Positions 8,935-18,182 of a DNA stretch of 64,000 nt are shown here, piece after piece. Source of the DNA: Lentisphaeria bacterium (GTDB lineage: Bacteria; Verrucomicrobiota; Lentisphaeria; Victivallales; UBA1829); NCBI GenBank assembly GCA_017629515.1, contig JAGBXB010000053.1, positions 1 through 64,000 on the forward strand, given 5' to 3'. Made by a program: the position numbers and the translations under genes. The first letter of the stretch is position 1, and every line of letters begins with the position of its first letter. The notes under the pieces were generated by a model, which ran no database searches, was not told the DNA's origin, and saw only the letters and a program-made list of their open reading frames with translations.

Positions 8935-10113
8935 ATGAAAATCGGAACAGCGTTGAGACCTTCCGCAACAAAAGTGCTTTTTCTCGGAGCAGGAGAACTT
9001 GGTAAAGAAGTAGTTATCGAAATGCAGAGACTTGGAGTGGAAGTCATTGCGGTAGACCGCTATGAAAACGCACCCGGTATGCAGGTTGCTCACCGCAGTC
9101 ATACGATCAATATGCTTGACGGCGCCGAACTGCGCAGAGTTGTGGAACTGGAAAAACCCGATTACATCGTTCCTGAAGTGGAAGCGATCGCTACTCCCGA
9201 ACTGCTGAAACTGGAAAAAGAAGGTTATACTGTCATCCCTACAGCCAATGCAGCATTCCTTACCATGAACCGTGAAGGGATCCGCCGCCTTGCCGCAGAA
9301 GAACTGAAACTGCCCACCTCCCCCTATAAATTTGCCGCGACCCATGAAGAATTTCTTGCCGCCATCAAAGAAATCGGCATCCCCTGCGTCGTCAAACCCA
9401 TTATGAGTTCCTCCGGTCATGGACAGAGCACAGTAAAATGTGAAGAAGATATTGAAAAAGCATGGCTTTGCTCCCAGGAGGGCGGAAGAGCCGGTGCCGG
9501 TAAAGTTATTGTGGAAGGTTTTGTGGATTTCGATTATGAGATCACTCTTCTTACCGTCCGTCATGTAGGCGGGACTTCCTACCTTGAACCCATCGGCCAT
9601 CATCAGGTCAACGGAGATTATCAGGAATCCTGGCAGCCCCAGGCTATGACTCCCGCCGCCAAAGCCAAAGCACAGGAAATCGCAGGAAAAATCACCGGCG
9701 CTCTGGGCGGCAGAGGCATCTTCGGTGTGGAAATGTTCATCAAAGGCGATGAGGTTATTTTCAGTGAAGTAAGTCCCCGTCCCCATGATACAGGCATGGT
9801 CACACTCATTTCCCAGGATCTTTCCGAATTTGCCCTCCACGCCCGTGCGATCCTCGGTCTTCCCATCCCCAATATCGCTTTCCATGGTCCCAGCGCCTCC
9901 AAAGCCATTGTGGTAGACGGCAATTCCACCGATGTCAAGTTCGACGGTTTCAATGAGATCCTTGCGGAACCGGATACCGCCATGCGGCTTTTCGGAAAAG
10001 GGGAATTGAAAGGACACCGCAGACTTGGTGTGCTTCTCGCCCGCAGAAACACTGTGGAAGAAGCATTGGATACCGTTATGAAAATGCGGGAAAAAGTCGT
10101 TACAGAACTTTAA
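8935..10113 (+). CDS. purT: Formate-dependent phosphoribosylglycinamide formyltransferase 2
   Basis: A 392-aa ATP-grasp enzyme, the length of E. coli PurT. It uses formate and ATP to formylate GAR, the folate-independent third step of purine synthesis. Seen: the N-terminal [52 protein letters not shown], the ATP-grasp loop [13 protein letters not shown], and the metal/ATP site [23 protein letters not shown] 8935 is preferred over 8920 because AAGGA lies six bases upstream and the protein then starts as the family does. The gene is monocistronic, with its own promoter and terminator. Confidence 0.96.
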   Translation: MKIGTALRPSATKVLFLGAGELGKEVVIEMQRLGVEVIAVDRYENAPGMQVAHRSHTINMLDGAELRRVVELEKPDYIVPEVEAIATPELLKLEKEGYTVIPTANAAFLTMNREGIRRLAAEELKLPTSPYKFAATHEEFLAAIKEIGIPCVVKPIMSSSGHGQSTVKCEEDIEKAWLCSQEGGRAGAGKVIVEGFVDFDYEITLLTVRHVGGTSYLEPIGHHQVNGDYQESWQPQAMTPAAKAKAQEIAGKITGALGGRGIFGVEMFIKGDEVIFSEVSPRPHDTGMVTLISQDLSEFALHARAILGLPIPNIAFHGPSASKAIVVDGNSTDVKFDGFNEILAEPDTAMRLFGKGELKGHRRLGVLLARRNTVEEALDTVMKMREKVVTEL

Positions 10114-10121
10114 GAATACCG

Positions 10122-10162
10122 GCACCATCTCCGGAATTTCCGGAAATGGTGCTTTCTCTTTT
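10122..10162 (+). terminator. Intrinsic terminator of purT
   Basis: GCACCAT (10122-10128) pairs with ATGGTGC (10146-10152), with an inner CCGGAA/TTCCGG stem, followed by a T-rich run (TTTCTCTTTT). It begins eight bases after the purT stop. Confidence 0.8.
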
Positions 10163-10189
10163 GATAAAATCCGATACAGGTGTGGAAAG

Positions 10190-12082
10190 ATGAATTTCAG
10201 AGATATAACAAAATTTTTCAGAATACGCTCTTCCAGTGCGTTTCTCGATCTTGCCGGAAGAGGATTATCTTTCATCCCGGCAGAAAGAAGTTGTGAAGCA
10301 CTTTCCCTTATCCTCCGCGCCTATCTTTTTCTCAATAAACAGAAAATTTCCGATCAGGAGTTTGAAGATCTGATCCTTATTACAGCCAAAAAGAACCCCG
10401 GAAGCAATGCGGCGGAAAAAATCGTAACGGAAGCGGCGGAAAACGCCCGTTCACTGGAAAAATCTCTTTTCTGCGCCCATTCCCTTTCCTCCCTGCCGTT
10501 GGAAAACAAACTTTCTTTTGCCGCATTGCTGTTGGAATTTGATAAGAGTTATCTTCCCATACACAAAAAGACAGAAGAAGAATTCCGGCAGATAACAGAA
10601 CAACTTTCTTTACGGGAAAAATCCGTAAATGATTTGTTGGAACAGGATGCCAAAAGAAGAGCAACAGCGTCAAAAGTATTGAATTCCGGTGCGGGGATCC
10701 TTGTGGCGGCAATAGTTCTTCTTTTGTTTCTTCTTGCGGCGACCTTTATGCGGTCACTGTTTTTCGGGATCATTCTTGCCTACCTTATGCTGCCATTGGA
10801 AAAATATTTTGAAACCAGATTTTTCAGATCGAAATATGTGGTTTGTTTTTCAAAACTCTTTGCTTTATTCTTTCTGCCTCTGGCAAAATTGAAAAATAAA
10901 GTACAGAAGAATAAAATCCTTTCCAGAGCGGAACATGTGAAAAGTGAACGCAAATCACTGATCCTCAAATCCACATTTGCCACATTCATTTCCCTGCTTG
11001 TTATGGTGCTTCTTGTATTGATCCTCCTTACGGCATTGATCGTTCCTACAGCAATGAGTGTCGGAAGAGATCTTTCCAAAACCATTTCTTCCAGTTCTGC
11101 CATGAAAAATCTGGAACAGCAGTTGGAATATTATCTGCCTGCGGAAAAAAAGCCCGAACAAAATCTGCTGGATAAACTTCTGGCACTGAAAAAGAAGAAA
11201 GAAGATATCCCCGCCCCGCCCCCGGAAGAAATCAGGGTGGAGGAAGAAAAAAACTCTTTTACCAAATTGTTGCGCAAACTGCGTCCGAAGTTGAAAGCCT
11301 ATACGGCAAAACATAAAGAGGAACTTACCAAATTTGCTTTTTCCCAGAGCAAAGGAGTTGTTGCCGCATTGCTGACTCTGGCAAAATTTCTGGGCAACAT
11401 TCTCTTTGATCTGCTTCTTACCATATTCTTTTTCCTCTATTTCCTCCAACAGATGGCCTTTTTCACCAATAGCGCAAAAGGCGGGAAAAAACAGAATAAA
11501 AAACTGCAATCTGTCGGTCAATGGGCTGTAAAGGGAATTTTTGATTCCACATGGCTGCCCTCTGTTTCACAGGATACAAAAGAAGAAGCCATCAATATTA
11601 TTGACAGGATCTCCAATATGTTCCGGTGCTGGGCAAAAGGATATTTGACCATCATTGTTATTGAAGCTCCTTTATATGTGATTCTTTTTTCCCTGCTCTC
11701 TGTTCCCTATGGCGTGCTTCTGGGTTTGATTTCCAGTACGACTGTATTACTGCCGGTCCTGGGACTTGCCGGGTGTATTACTTTAACTGTCTGCACCTGT
11801 ATAGCCTTCTGTGAAGCCAATCTTGCGGCAACACTTATTGGTGTATTGTGCGTCTATCTGCTGGTAAATGGAATTCTGGAACAGTTGATTCTGTACCCCA
11901 ATCTGGTGGGCGGCTCCATCGGGCTGACCATCCTTGAAACCATTATCGTTGTACTTCTGGGCGGACTTTTTGCCGGGGTAGCCGGTATGATCTTTGCTGT
12001 TCCTGCTGCGGCTGTCATCAAATACCTGATCCCCAAGATATATAAAATATGGTCAGAGGAGCCGGAAGGAAAAAGATCATGA
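10190..12082 (+). CDS. AI-2E family transporter-like membrane protein with extra N-terminal domain
   Basis: A 630-aa inner-membrane protein. The C-terminal half matches the AI-2E transporter/YhhT-PerM family: several hydrophobic helices, the segment GYLTIIVIEAPLYVILFSLL, a loop PYGVLLGLISSTTVLLPVLG, and a final LGGLFAGVAGMIFAVPAAA motif. The usual family length is about 350 aa. Here about 160 soluble residues precede the first helix and a charged insert (about residues 305-360, rich in Lys, Glu and Pro) lies between helices. Substrate is unknown; many family members are Na+/H+ antiporters or have no known role. Its stop overlaps the next start (ATGA at 12079). Confidence 0.75.
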   Translation: MNFRDITKFFRIRSSSAFLDLAGRGLSFIPAERSCEALSLILRAYLFLNKQKISDQEFEDLILITAKKNPGSNAAEKIVTEAAENARSLEKSLFCAHSLSSLPLENKLSFAALLLEFDKSYLPIHKKTEEEFRQITEQLSLREKSVNDLLEQDAKRRATASKVLNSGAGILVAAIVLLLFLLAATFMRSLFFGIILAYLMLPLEKYFETRFFRSKYVVCFSKLFALFFLPLAKLKNKVQKNKILSRAEHVKSERKSLILKSTFATFISLLVMVLLVLILLTALIVPTAMSVGRDLSKTISSSSAMKNLEQQLEYYLPAEKKPEQNLLDKLLALKKKKEDIPAPPPEEIRVEEEKNSFTKLLRKLRPKLKAYTAKHKEELTKFAFSQSKGVVAALLTLAKFLGNILFDLLLTIFFFLYFLQQMAFFTNSAKGGKKQNKKLQSVGQWAVKGIFDSTWLPSVSQDTKEEAINIIDRISNMFRCWAKGYLTIIVIEAPLYVILFSLLSVPYGVLLGLISSTTVLLPVLGLAGCITLTVCTCIAFCEANLAATLIGVLCVYLLVNGILEQLILYPNLVGGSIGLTILETIIVVLLGGLFAGVAGMIFAVPAAAVIKYLIPKIYKIWSEEPEGKRS

Positions 12083-12780
12083 GATTTCCTGCGGAAAAGA
12101 TGGCTGTATTTTTTCTTATTCTTTCAGGAATCCTTTTTCCAGCGTTTCTCCATGCGGATACTTTGGGGAAAGTAGCAAAAGAACTGCGGAAAAACAACGC
12201 TGGCAATGAGTTGAAAGAAAATCTCTCCCGGTATATAGAAGAACGGGAAGAATATTTGAAAAATGCCATTTCTTCCGGTAAAATCAATAAAACGGAAGAA
12301 AAAACCATCCGCAGAAGTCTTGAAAGACTTTCAGCATTGCGGGAGAAAGCGAAGGAAAAAGATTCTCTCTCTCCCGGCGATATAAAAAATATCCGGCGGG
12401 AATTGAGTCATTGCTACCATCTTATCTACTTTTATTCCAGAAAAGATGGCACATTCACCTACGATCTGTATGGAAAAAAGTTCTATTTGAAAGAAGCCTG
12501 GCAGAAGCGTTTTGACAGAGCTGCGCTTTCCCGGAAAGATATGGAAGAAATGATGTCTCTTTTCAATAAATTATGGCGTATGCGTAATTATGTGAAGGAT
12601 TCAGAAAATACTCCGGATGTAAAAGCACAGAAAGAATATATTATCCGGGAGGGGGAAAAACTGCTTCTGGAAAAGTATTTCACTTTGGAAAAACCTGCCG
12701 TTCTTTCCGTTAAAGGCTGCAAAAGCAAAAAAACAATAAAAGATATCAAACAGAAACAAAAGACAGAATATAACAAATAG
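12079..12780 (+). CDS. Exported helical protein of unknown function
   Basis: A 233-aa protein not recognised as any family. ATG 12079 overlaps the previous stop codon and has GGAAGGA upstream. Residues 1-22 look like a cleavable signal peptide (MAVFFLILSGILFPAFLHA then D). The rest is strongly charged and helical, with Lys/Glu-rich stretches such as YIEEREEYLKNAISSGK, and ends in a basic tail (KQKQKTEYNK). It is probably periplasmic. Translational coupling to the AI-2E-like membrane protein suggests that the two function together. Confidence 0.65.
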   Translation: MRFPAEKMAVFFLILSGILFPAFLHADTLGKVAKELRKNNAGNELKENLSRYIEEREEYLKNAISSGKINKTEEKTIRRSLERLSALREKAKEKDSLSPGDIKNIRRELSHCYHLIYFYSRKDGTFTYDLYGKKFYLKEAWQKRFDRAALSRKDMEEMMSLFNKLWRMRNYVKDSENTPDVKAQKEYIIREGEKLLLEKYFTLEKPAVLSVKGCKSKKTIKDIKQKQKTEYNK

Positions 12781-12817
12781 ATAAAATATCAAACAATACC
12801 AAAAGACAGGAGAAGAC

Positions 12818-13420
12818 ATGAATATAACAAATAAGAAAAGGGTTGTTTTGAGATTTTTCACGATGGCAACTGTATTTTTTATGATCACTCTGACAACAGG
12901 GTGCATCAGAGTGGAATATACAGGAACGCCGCTATCTCCCCTCGGGGAAGATGCGAAAGTGGCAGTTTATTACAGCATGGATAAATTGCCGGCAGCGGTG
13001 GATAAATTGCAAAAAGCAGGTTCATTGACTGCATCGGGCTCAACAGCAAGCACTACGGTAAATGATATGCGAAACAAGATCATAGAGTGTGCCAGAGCCC
13101 ATGGCGCAAATATTGTTCTTTTCACCTCTGTGGAATATATACCCGACGGAGGAGCAAGAGCGGATCAGATCCAGAATATTTCCGCACCCGGCTGGGACAG
13201 AGTGGATAATACAGCCACCAATGTAAAGCAGGAATGGAGTGCCTTTCTCTATTCAGGTGAACAGGAACCGGAGATCCCCATTTATACAGTAAAGATGAAA
13301 GCGGATCTTTATCTTGCACCTGCAGAACTTATTAAACGCAGGGAAGTTAAGCAGACAAGAACCCCCTCATTTCCCCTTCCGGAATCAAAAAACACTTCGG
13401 TAAAAGTAAATGTTCTCTGA
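12818..13420 (+). CDS. Putative lipoprotein of unknown function
   Basis: A 200-aa protein with a basic N-terminus, a hydrophobic stretch and the lipobox LTTGC near residue 28, so it is predicted to be a membrane-anchored lipoprotein. The mature part contains KVAVYYSMDKLPAAVDKL and ECARAHGANIVLFTSVEYIPDGG, a pattern resembling small proteins that follow a 'VAVY...A...GAN' beta-alpha layout. No family could be named. It lies 37 bp after the exported helical protein on the same strand. Confidence 0.6.
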   Translation: MNITNKKRVVLRFFTMATVFFMITLTTGCIRVEYTGTPLSPLGEDAKVAVYYSMDKLPAAVDKLQKAGSLTASGSTASTTVNDMRNKIIECARAHGANIVLFTSVEYIPDGGARADQIQNISAPGWDRVDNTATNVKQEWSAFLYSGEQEPEIPIYTVKMKADLYLAPAELIKRREVKQTRTPSFPLPESKNTSVKVNVL

Positions 13421-13444
13421 TTTTTTTATTCAACAGGAAATAAA

Positions 13445-14259
13445 ATGATTTTTCAAGACAAAGTGGAACTGCCTCTGTGGGATGAACTCCCGCCGGAGGG
13501 AGCTGAAAATGCAGATCGGGAAAATTTCTCCCACCCTGCGATAACCATGTTTGCGCCGCCCCAATGGAAAAGATATGATAAAGCGATCGTCATTTTTCCC
13601 GGAGGCGGGCATAATTACCACACACATCCCGAAGGCAATTTTTATGCAGAATATTTTGCCTCCATGGGGTATTGGACTTTTGCTGTCACATACCGGCTTG
13701 GCGGGGAAAAATTCATTCATCCGGCACTGTTGAATGATGTGGCAAGAAGCATAAGACTTGTAAGAAATGCCGCAAAAGAACTGGGGTTCTCCCCGGATAA
13801 AGTAGGGGTGATGGATTCTTCCGCCGGCGGACACCTTGCGGCACACATTTCCTGTTGTTATGATTCGGATGAGATCGTTTACGGAAAAGATGAAAAAGAA
13901 AAAGTTTCTTCCAGACCGGATTTTACCATTCCCTGTTATCCGGTGAACTCCGGAGTGAGGAAAAAAAGACATGAGAAGAGTTTCTGCCGTATTCCGGGAA
14001 AGGAAAAACCAACGGTTGAAGAGAGAAAAAAAGTCTCTCCGGAATTGTTCGTAAACAAAACCACACCGAAAGCCTTTCTCTGGCACAGATACCATGATTT
14101 GCGTGTACCATTGGAAAATTCCCTCCTGTATGCGGAAAAACTCCGGGAGAACGGTATTCCCTTTGAACGGCATATTTACGAAAAAGGCGGCACGGAAAAG
14201 GTCTGGACAGTGACGCCCCATGGAGTAATGCCTGTCTTTTATGGCTTTCCATGTTTTGA
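13445..14259 (+). pseudogene. Frameshifted alpha/beta-hydrolase (esterase), degenerate copy of the next gene
   Basis: Clear paralogue of the gene at 14311, same length and order (QWKRYDKAIVIFPGGG, YRLGGEKFIHPALLNDVARS, AAKELGFSPDKVGVM). One base is missing after 14190, compared with the paralogue's GGA-CAC-GGC. Reading through gives GGTEKVWTVTPHG and a random tail ending at 14299. Restoring one base gives GGHGKGLDSDAPW and then WLSMF with a stop at 14257-14259, matching the paralogue's GGHGMGINNGHPW and WLSMI. The frameshift removes the catalytic His, and the nucleophile elbow is also altered (DSSAG instead of GSSAG). A sequencing error could explain the missing base but not the elbow change. 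Confidence 0.85.
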
Positions 14260-14310
14260 GAATCCAATGCAAACAGAATATAACCTACACCAAAAATAAG
14301 GAAAAGAAAC

Positions 14311-15120
14311 ATGATTTTTACAGACAGAACCGCCCTCCCCCTGTGGGATGGAACCGCTCCTTTTGCCCACGGAAGTGAAGGAGGAAAAGATATTCCCACC
14401 ATCACCCTTTATACCCCTCCCCAGTGGAAAAGATATGATAAGGCTGTTGTGATCTTTCCGGGGGGCGGCTATACTCATCTTGCGCCGCATGAAGGAGTTG
14501 GCTATGCGGAATTTCTCGCTTCCAACGGGATCTGGGCGTTTGTGGTCAATTACCGTCTGGGCAGCAATAAATATGCCCACCCTGCCCAGTTGAATGATGC
14601 GGCAAGAGGGGTGAGGATGGCGCGGCTCGCAGCAAAAGAACTGGGTTTCTCCCCGGATAAAGTAGGGGTGATGGGTTCTTCCGCCGGCGGACACCTTGCA
14701 GCACATATTTCCACTTGTTTTGATTCTGAAGAGATCGTATATGGCAGTGATGAACAGGAAAAAATTTCTTCCCGTCCTGACTTTTCCATACTCTGCTATC
14801 CTGTCATTTCCGGAGTAAGCGAAAAGAGACATAAAGGCAGTTTTATAAATCTTCTCTGCAAAGAAGACCCCACAGAAGAGGAAAGAAAAAAGGTCTCTCC
14901 TGAATTATTCGTAAATAAAAACACCCCCAAAGCTTTTATCTGGCATACATTCATGGATAAGGGCGTCCCCATGGAAAACAGCCTTTTCTATGCGGAAAAA
15001 CTCCGGGAAAACGATATTCCCGTTGAACTGCATATTTACGAAAAAGGCGGACACGGCATGGGGATCAATAACGGTCATCCCTGGGCACAAGCCTGTATTT
15101 TCTGGCTTTCCATGATTTAA
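14311..15120 (+). CDS. Alpha/beta-hydrolase, acetyl-esterase-like (BD-FAE family)
   Basis: A 269-aa cytoplasmic serine esterase-like protein. The oxyanion region is VVIFPGGGYTHLAPHEG, the nucleophile elbow VGVMGSSAGGH (near residue 130), the acid is in TFMDKGVPMENS, and the catalytic His in EKGGHGMG. This pattern belongs to the family often annotated as xylan/acetyl-sugar esterase or lipase; the substrate is likely an acetylated sugar, by family precedent only. No signal peptide is seen. It is the intact partner of the frameshifted copy just upstream (11 bp gap), and is followed 15 bp later by an FNT-type channel. Confidence 0.85.
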   Translation: MIFTDRTALPLWDGTAPFAHGSEGGKDIPTITLYTPPQWKRYDKAVVIFPGGGYTHLAPHEGVGYAEFLASNGIWAFVVNYRLGSNKYAHPAQLNDAARGVRMARLAAKELGFSPDKVGVMGSSAGGHLAAHISTCFDSEEIVYGSDEQEKISSRPDFSILCYPVISGVSEKRHKGSFINLLCKEDPTEEERKKVSPELFVNKNTPKAFIWHTFMDKGVPMENSLFYAEKLRENDIPVELHIYEKGGHGMGINNGHPWAQACIFWLSMI

Positions 15121-15135
15121 CAAAAGGAACTTTTT

Positions 15136-15810
15136 ATGTCACAAATCCTCCCCCCTCCTCCGCCGCCTGCCTCTATTGCTGCTTGCGGCAAAACTTTTCT
15201 CAATGCTGTCTATTCCGGACTTTTTATCGGAATAGCAGGAACGGTTTTTCTTGCTACCCCCAATAAAATCGCAGGAGCAATTTTCTTTGCCTTTGCTCTT
15301 TTATCCATCATCTGTTATGGTTTCAAACTTTTTACCGGAGCAGTCGGCTACCTGGCGGTACAAAGCAGAAAAGATTTTTTCCCCTATTTACTTGGTCTGG
15401 TACTCATCTGGCTGGGTAATCTTCTGGGGTGTTTTCTTGTTGGAGTAATGATCCGGGCAAGCAGAGTATTTCCTCTTATTGAAAAGAGAGTTGTGGCACT
15501 TTCTCTGGACAAGATCACAGACTCATTCACAAGTCTGCTTATACTTGCCTTTTTCTGCGGGATATTGATGTATGTGGGTGTGGAAACATTCCGTAAGGAG
15601 AAACTCCCCGGATTTGTCCGCGGGATCATGGTTTTCCTTTGCGTCATCGTCTTTATTTTAAGCGGTTTTGAACACAGTATCGCCGGGATGTATTATTTTG
15701 CAGTTGCAGGGGAATGGAATTTTGCAGCATTGAAAGCAGTGGGCATTATGACTCTGGGCAATGCCCTGGGCGGGATGCTGATCCCTGTTGGAGATAAATT
15801 CCGGCTGTAA
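15136..15810 (+). CDS. Formate/nitrite transporter (FNT) family channel
   Basis: A 224-aa inner-membrane protein with about six hydrophobic helices. FNT hallmarks are visible: KLFTGAVGYLAVQSRKDFF in the first half, SGFEHSIAGMYYF (with the conserved His of the pore) near residue 180, and TLGNALGGML near the end. The family exports or imports small anions such as formate, nitrite or hydrosulfide. The protein is shorter than FocA (about 285 aa), with a proline-rich N-terminus (LPPPPPPAS). The substrate cannot be read from the sequence. The convergent histidine kinase gene ends five bases away. Confidence 0.85.
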   Translation: MSQILPPPPPPASIAACGKTFLNAVYSGLFIGIAGTVFLATPNKIAGAIFFAFALLSIICYGFKLFTGAVGYLAVQSRKDFFPYLLGLVLIWLGNLLGCFLVGVMIRASRVFPLIEKRVVALSLDKITDSFTSLLILAFFCGILMYVGVETFRKEKLPGFVRGIMVFLCVIVFILSGFEHSIAGMYYFAVAGEWNFAALKAVGIMTLGNALGGMLIPVGDKFRL

Positions 15811-15814
15811 AAAA

Positions 15815-17392
15815 TTACCGGAGGGGGAGTTTTATCACAAAAGTAGCCCCGCCTCCGGGAGTATCTTCCACATGGATCGTGCCGTCGTGTGCGTGGATGA
15901 TAGCGGCGGCAAGCGCAAGCCCCAACCCATTGCCGGAAGTGGAGCGGCTGGAATCCATACGGAAAAATCTTTTGAAAACTTTTTCCTTGCAATCATCGGG
16001 TATCCCCGGCCCGGTATCGGCTACCCGCATGGTCACAAAATGATTTTCCGGCGGCAAAAGAGTAAAGAAGAGAGAGCCGCCCTCTCCCATAAATTTTGCG
16101 GCATTATCCAGTAAATTGGTAAAGACTCGCTGTAATTTGATCTCATCGGCATGTATTTGGATCTCCTTTTCCGGCAGTTGCAATTTCCATTTCTGCCCCA
16201 GTTCTTCGGCAGTCATTTTATATACTTCAAAAAGTTTTTCCAGTAATTGCGTCAAAGAAAAACATGTTTTTTCCGGTTTACGGATCCCCGTTTCCGAACG
16301 GGAAATTTCCAGCATATCCCCAATAATGGAGATCATAGCATCACACTCTTCGGCAATACTTCCATAGGCCTCCCGGCAGCTCCGGGAGGAGCATTTCATT
16401 ACAGAAAGTTCCGCCGTTCCCCGTATTCTTGTAAGGGGGGTGCGTAAATCATGGGCTATATCATCGGTAACGGTACGCAATTCTGTTACGAGCCGCTCAT
16501 TATTTGCACTCATGGTATTGAAAGCTGAAACGAGAGAACCTATTTCCCCACCGGCAAGAGAATTTTCCTCCCAATTCACCCGGTGCGCCAAATCACCGGC
16601 AGAGATCTTCAATGCCGCATTACGGATCTTTTTCAATCCTTTTGTCATGTAGGAAGCCACCAGATACCCGGCAAACATCCCCAGTGGCAGAAGTGCAAGG
16701 AAAATAAAAAGGATGGATTGGAAAAGTCTCTGCTGACGCTTGTAGAAAGGCGCAAGGGAAACGGCACACTCCAATACTTTCTGATTATAAAGGATGCGTT
16801 TTTCAGCACGGTATTCTTTTCCGGGATTCCGGAAAGCCTGTAACGCCCTGGGGGAATCCGCACCGGCAAGAGTTGCACCTTTTTCATTGGAAAGGCGGAA
16901 AAAAAGTCCCTTATCATTGAAATAGTGCCATCCGGGAAAATTCCTGCGTAATTCCGGGATATTTCTTGCGGGGTTGAGCATACGGGATGCAACGATCCTG
17001 CCGGATGGACGGATGGAAACAAGATAAAAATTCATCCTGCTCACCCCGGTAACGGTATAAAAATCTTCCGTTCTGCCCCGTGCGAAAAAGGCAAAAATGA
17101 TCCGGAAATCTTTATGGAGAGTATGAAGAGAATTTATAACGGGGACGGGCAGTTTTTCCTCATCGGTAATTTCTCCCAGGCGGTGTCCTTTCTGACCGGT
17201 AAGATAGATACATAAAATATCATCAGCAGCAGAAGAGAGTTCGGAATCTGCCGCAGCAAGGGAATAACTGGAATACAGATAATAAATGGCGGCGGAACAC
17301 AGGAGTGAAAACAGCACAAAAAGCAAACCGGAAAGAAGTGCCGCCCGGAATTTGAGAGAATTTACAAAATAGCGTATTTTATTCCAGAACAT
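15815..17392 (-). CDS. Sensor histidine kinase, CusS-like
   Basis: A 525-aa inner-membrane kinase. A first membrane helix near residues 15-37 precedes a periplasmic sensing region of about 200 residues, then a second helix (ILFIFLALLPLGMFAGYLV) and a HAMP domain (ISAGDLAHRV). The H-box is DDIAHDLRTPLTRIRG, the N-box region LLDNAAKF, G1 ADTGPGIP, and G2 GNGLGLALA. ATG 17392 lies inside the end of the response-regulator gene (14-base overlap), implying coupled translation. The H-box resembles heavy-metal sensors (CusS/CopS), but no metal efflux genes adjoin, so the signal is unknown. Confidence 0.9.
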   Translation of the reverse strand: MFWNKIRYFVNSLKFRAALLSGLLFVLFSLLCSAAIYYLYSSYSLAAADSELSSAADDILCIYLTGQKGHRLGEITDEEKLPVPVINSLHTLHKDFRIIFAFFARGRTEDFYTVTGVSRMNFYLVSIRPSGRIVASRMLNPARNIPELRRNFPGWHYFNDKGLFFRLSNEKGATLAGADSPRALQAFRNPGKEYRAEKRILYNQKVLECAVSLAPFYKRQQRLFQSILFIFLALLPLGMFAGYLVASYMTKGLKKIRNAALKISAGDLAHRVNWEENSLAGGEIGSLVSAFNTMSANNERLVTELRTVTDDIAHDLRTPLTRIRGTAELSVMKCSSRSCREAYGSIAEECDAMISIIGDMLEISRSETGIRKPEKTCFSLTQLLEKLFEVYKMTAEELGQKWKLQLPEKEIQIHADEIKLQRVFTNLLDNAAKFMGEGGSLFFTLLPPENHFVTMRVADTGPGIPDDCKEKVFKRFFRMDSSRSTSGNGLGLALAAAIIHAHDGTIHVEDTPGGGATFVIKLPLR

Positions 17393-18047
17393 AGCCGAAA
17401 CCGCGGAGAGTCTGGATAAGTTTGCGGTCAAAAGGTTTGTCGATTTTTTCCCGCAATCTGCACATCCTTGTTTCCACAATATTGGTTTTTGGGTCGAAAT
17501 TATACTCCCATACATGTTCAATGATCATGGTTCGGGAAACAACTTTCCCCGCATTGCGCAAAAGATATTCCAGAAGCATGAATTCCTGGGGTTGCAGATC
17601 GATCCTTTCCCTGCCTCTGGTTACTTTTCTGGCAAGAAGATCCATGGTAAGATCTGCGTAGGAAAGAAGTGTCTGCTCCTGGGAAGAAGTGTTTCTGCGT
17701 AAGATGGCATTGATCCTTGCCAGTAGTTCCGTAAAAGAAAAGGGCTTTGCCATATAATCATCGCCGCCAAGTTCCAACCCTTTCACCTTGTCATCCACAT
17801 TGTCTCTTGCGCTTAAAATGATCACAGGCAGATCGTTTTTGGCTTCACGCAGGGCTTTCAGTACGCTGAAACCATCCATACCGGGGAGCATGATATCCAG
17901 TACTGCCAGATCAAAATCTTCATTTTTCAGATGCTTCAAGCCTTCTTTTCCATCGGAAAAATGTGCTGCTGTATAACCATTTTCCACCAATCCCCGGATA
18001 ATAAAAGCGGCACTTTTTGCATCATCTTCCACAACAGCTATTTTCAT
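17379..18047 (-). CDS. OmpR-family response regulator, CusR-like
   Basis: A 222-aa regulator. The receiver domain (1-120) has the acidic pair VVEDD, the phosphoacceptor Asp in LAVLDIMLPG (about residue 51), and the conserved Lys in YMAKPFS. A winged-helix DNA-binding domain follows, with LQPQEFMLLEYLLRNAG, NIVETRMCRLREKID and LIQTLRGFGYVLE. ATG 18047 has AGGAGAT upstream; a longer frame to 18077 lacks a site. The kinase start codon is inside its last codons. It is predicted to be phosphorylated by the neighbouring kinase and to act on unknown promoters. Confidence 0.93.
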   Translation of the reverse strand: MKIAVVEDDAKSAAFIIRGLVENGYTAAHFSDGKEGLKHLKNEDFDLAVLDIMLPGMDGFSVLKALREAKNDLPVIILSARDNVDDKVKGLELGGDDYMAKPFSFTELLARINAILRRNTSSQEQTLLSYADLTMDLLARKVTRGRERIDLQPQEFMLLEYLLRNAGKVVSRTMIIEHVWEYNFDPKTNIVETRMCRLREKIDKPFDRKLIQTLRGFGYVLE

Positions 18048-18095
18048 CCAAATCTCCTGTTTTTTCTGTCTTGGCATCGTTTTTTCTGATACTGT

Positions 18096-18124
18096 AATTT
18101 ATCACAAAAAGGCGTTTTTTTCAA
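18096..18124 (-). promoter_or_regulatory. Predicted promoter of the two-component operon
   Basis: Minus strand TTGAAA (18124-18119) and TAAATT (18101-18096) with a 17-bp spacer, about 50 bp upstream of the response-regulator start. Confidence 0.6.
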
Positions 18125-18182
18125 GTTTTTCTTCTGTTATTGCCAAAATGTCAGATTTCTGCCTTCCATCCACGGTCAAAAT

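Noticed and set aside
8911-10275. 454-codon minus-strand frame opposite purT
   Set aside because: purT is unambiguous; the antisense frame also crosses its promoter and terminator.
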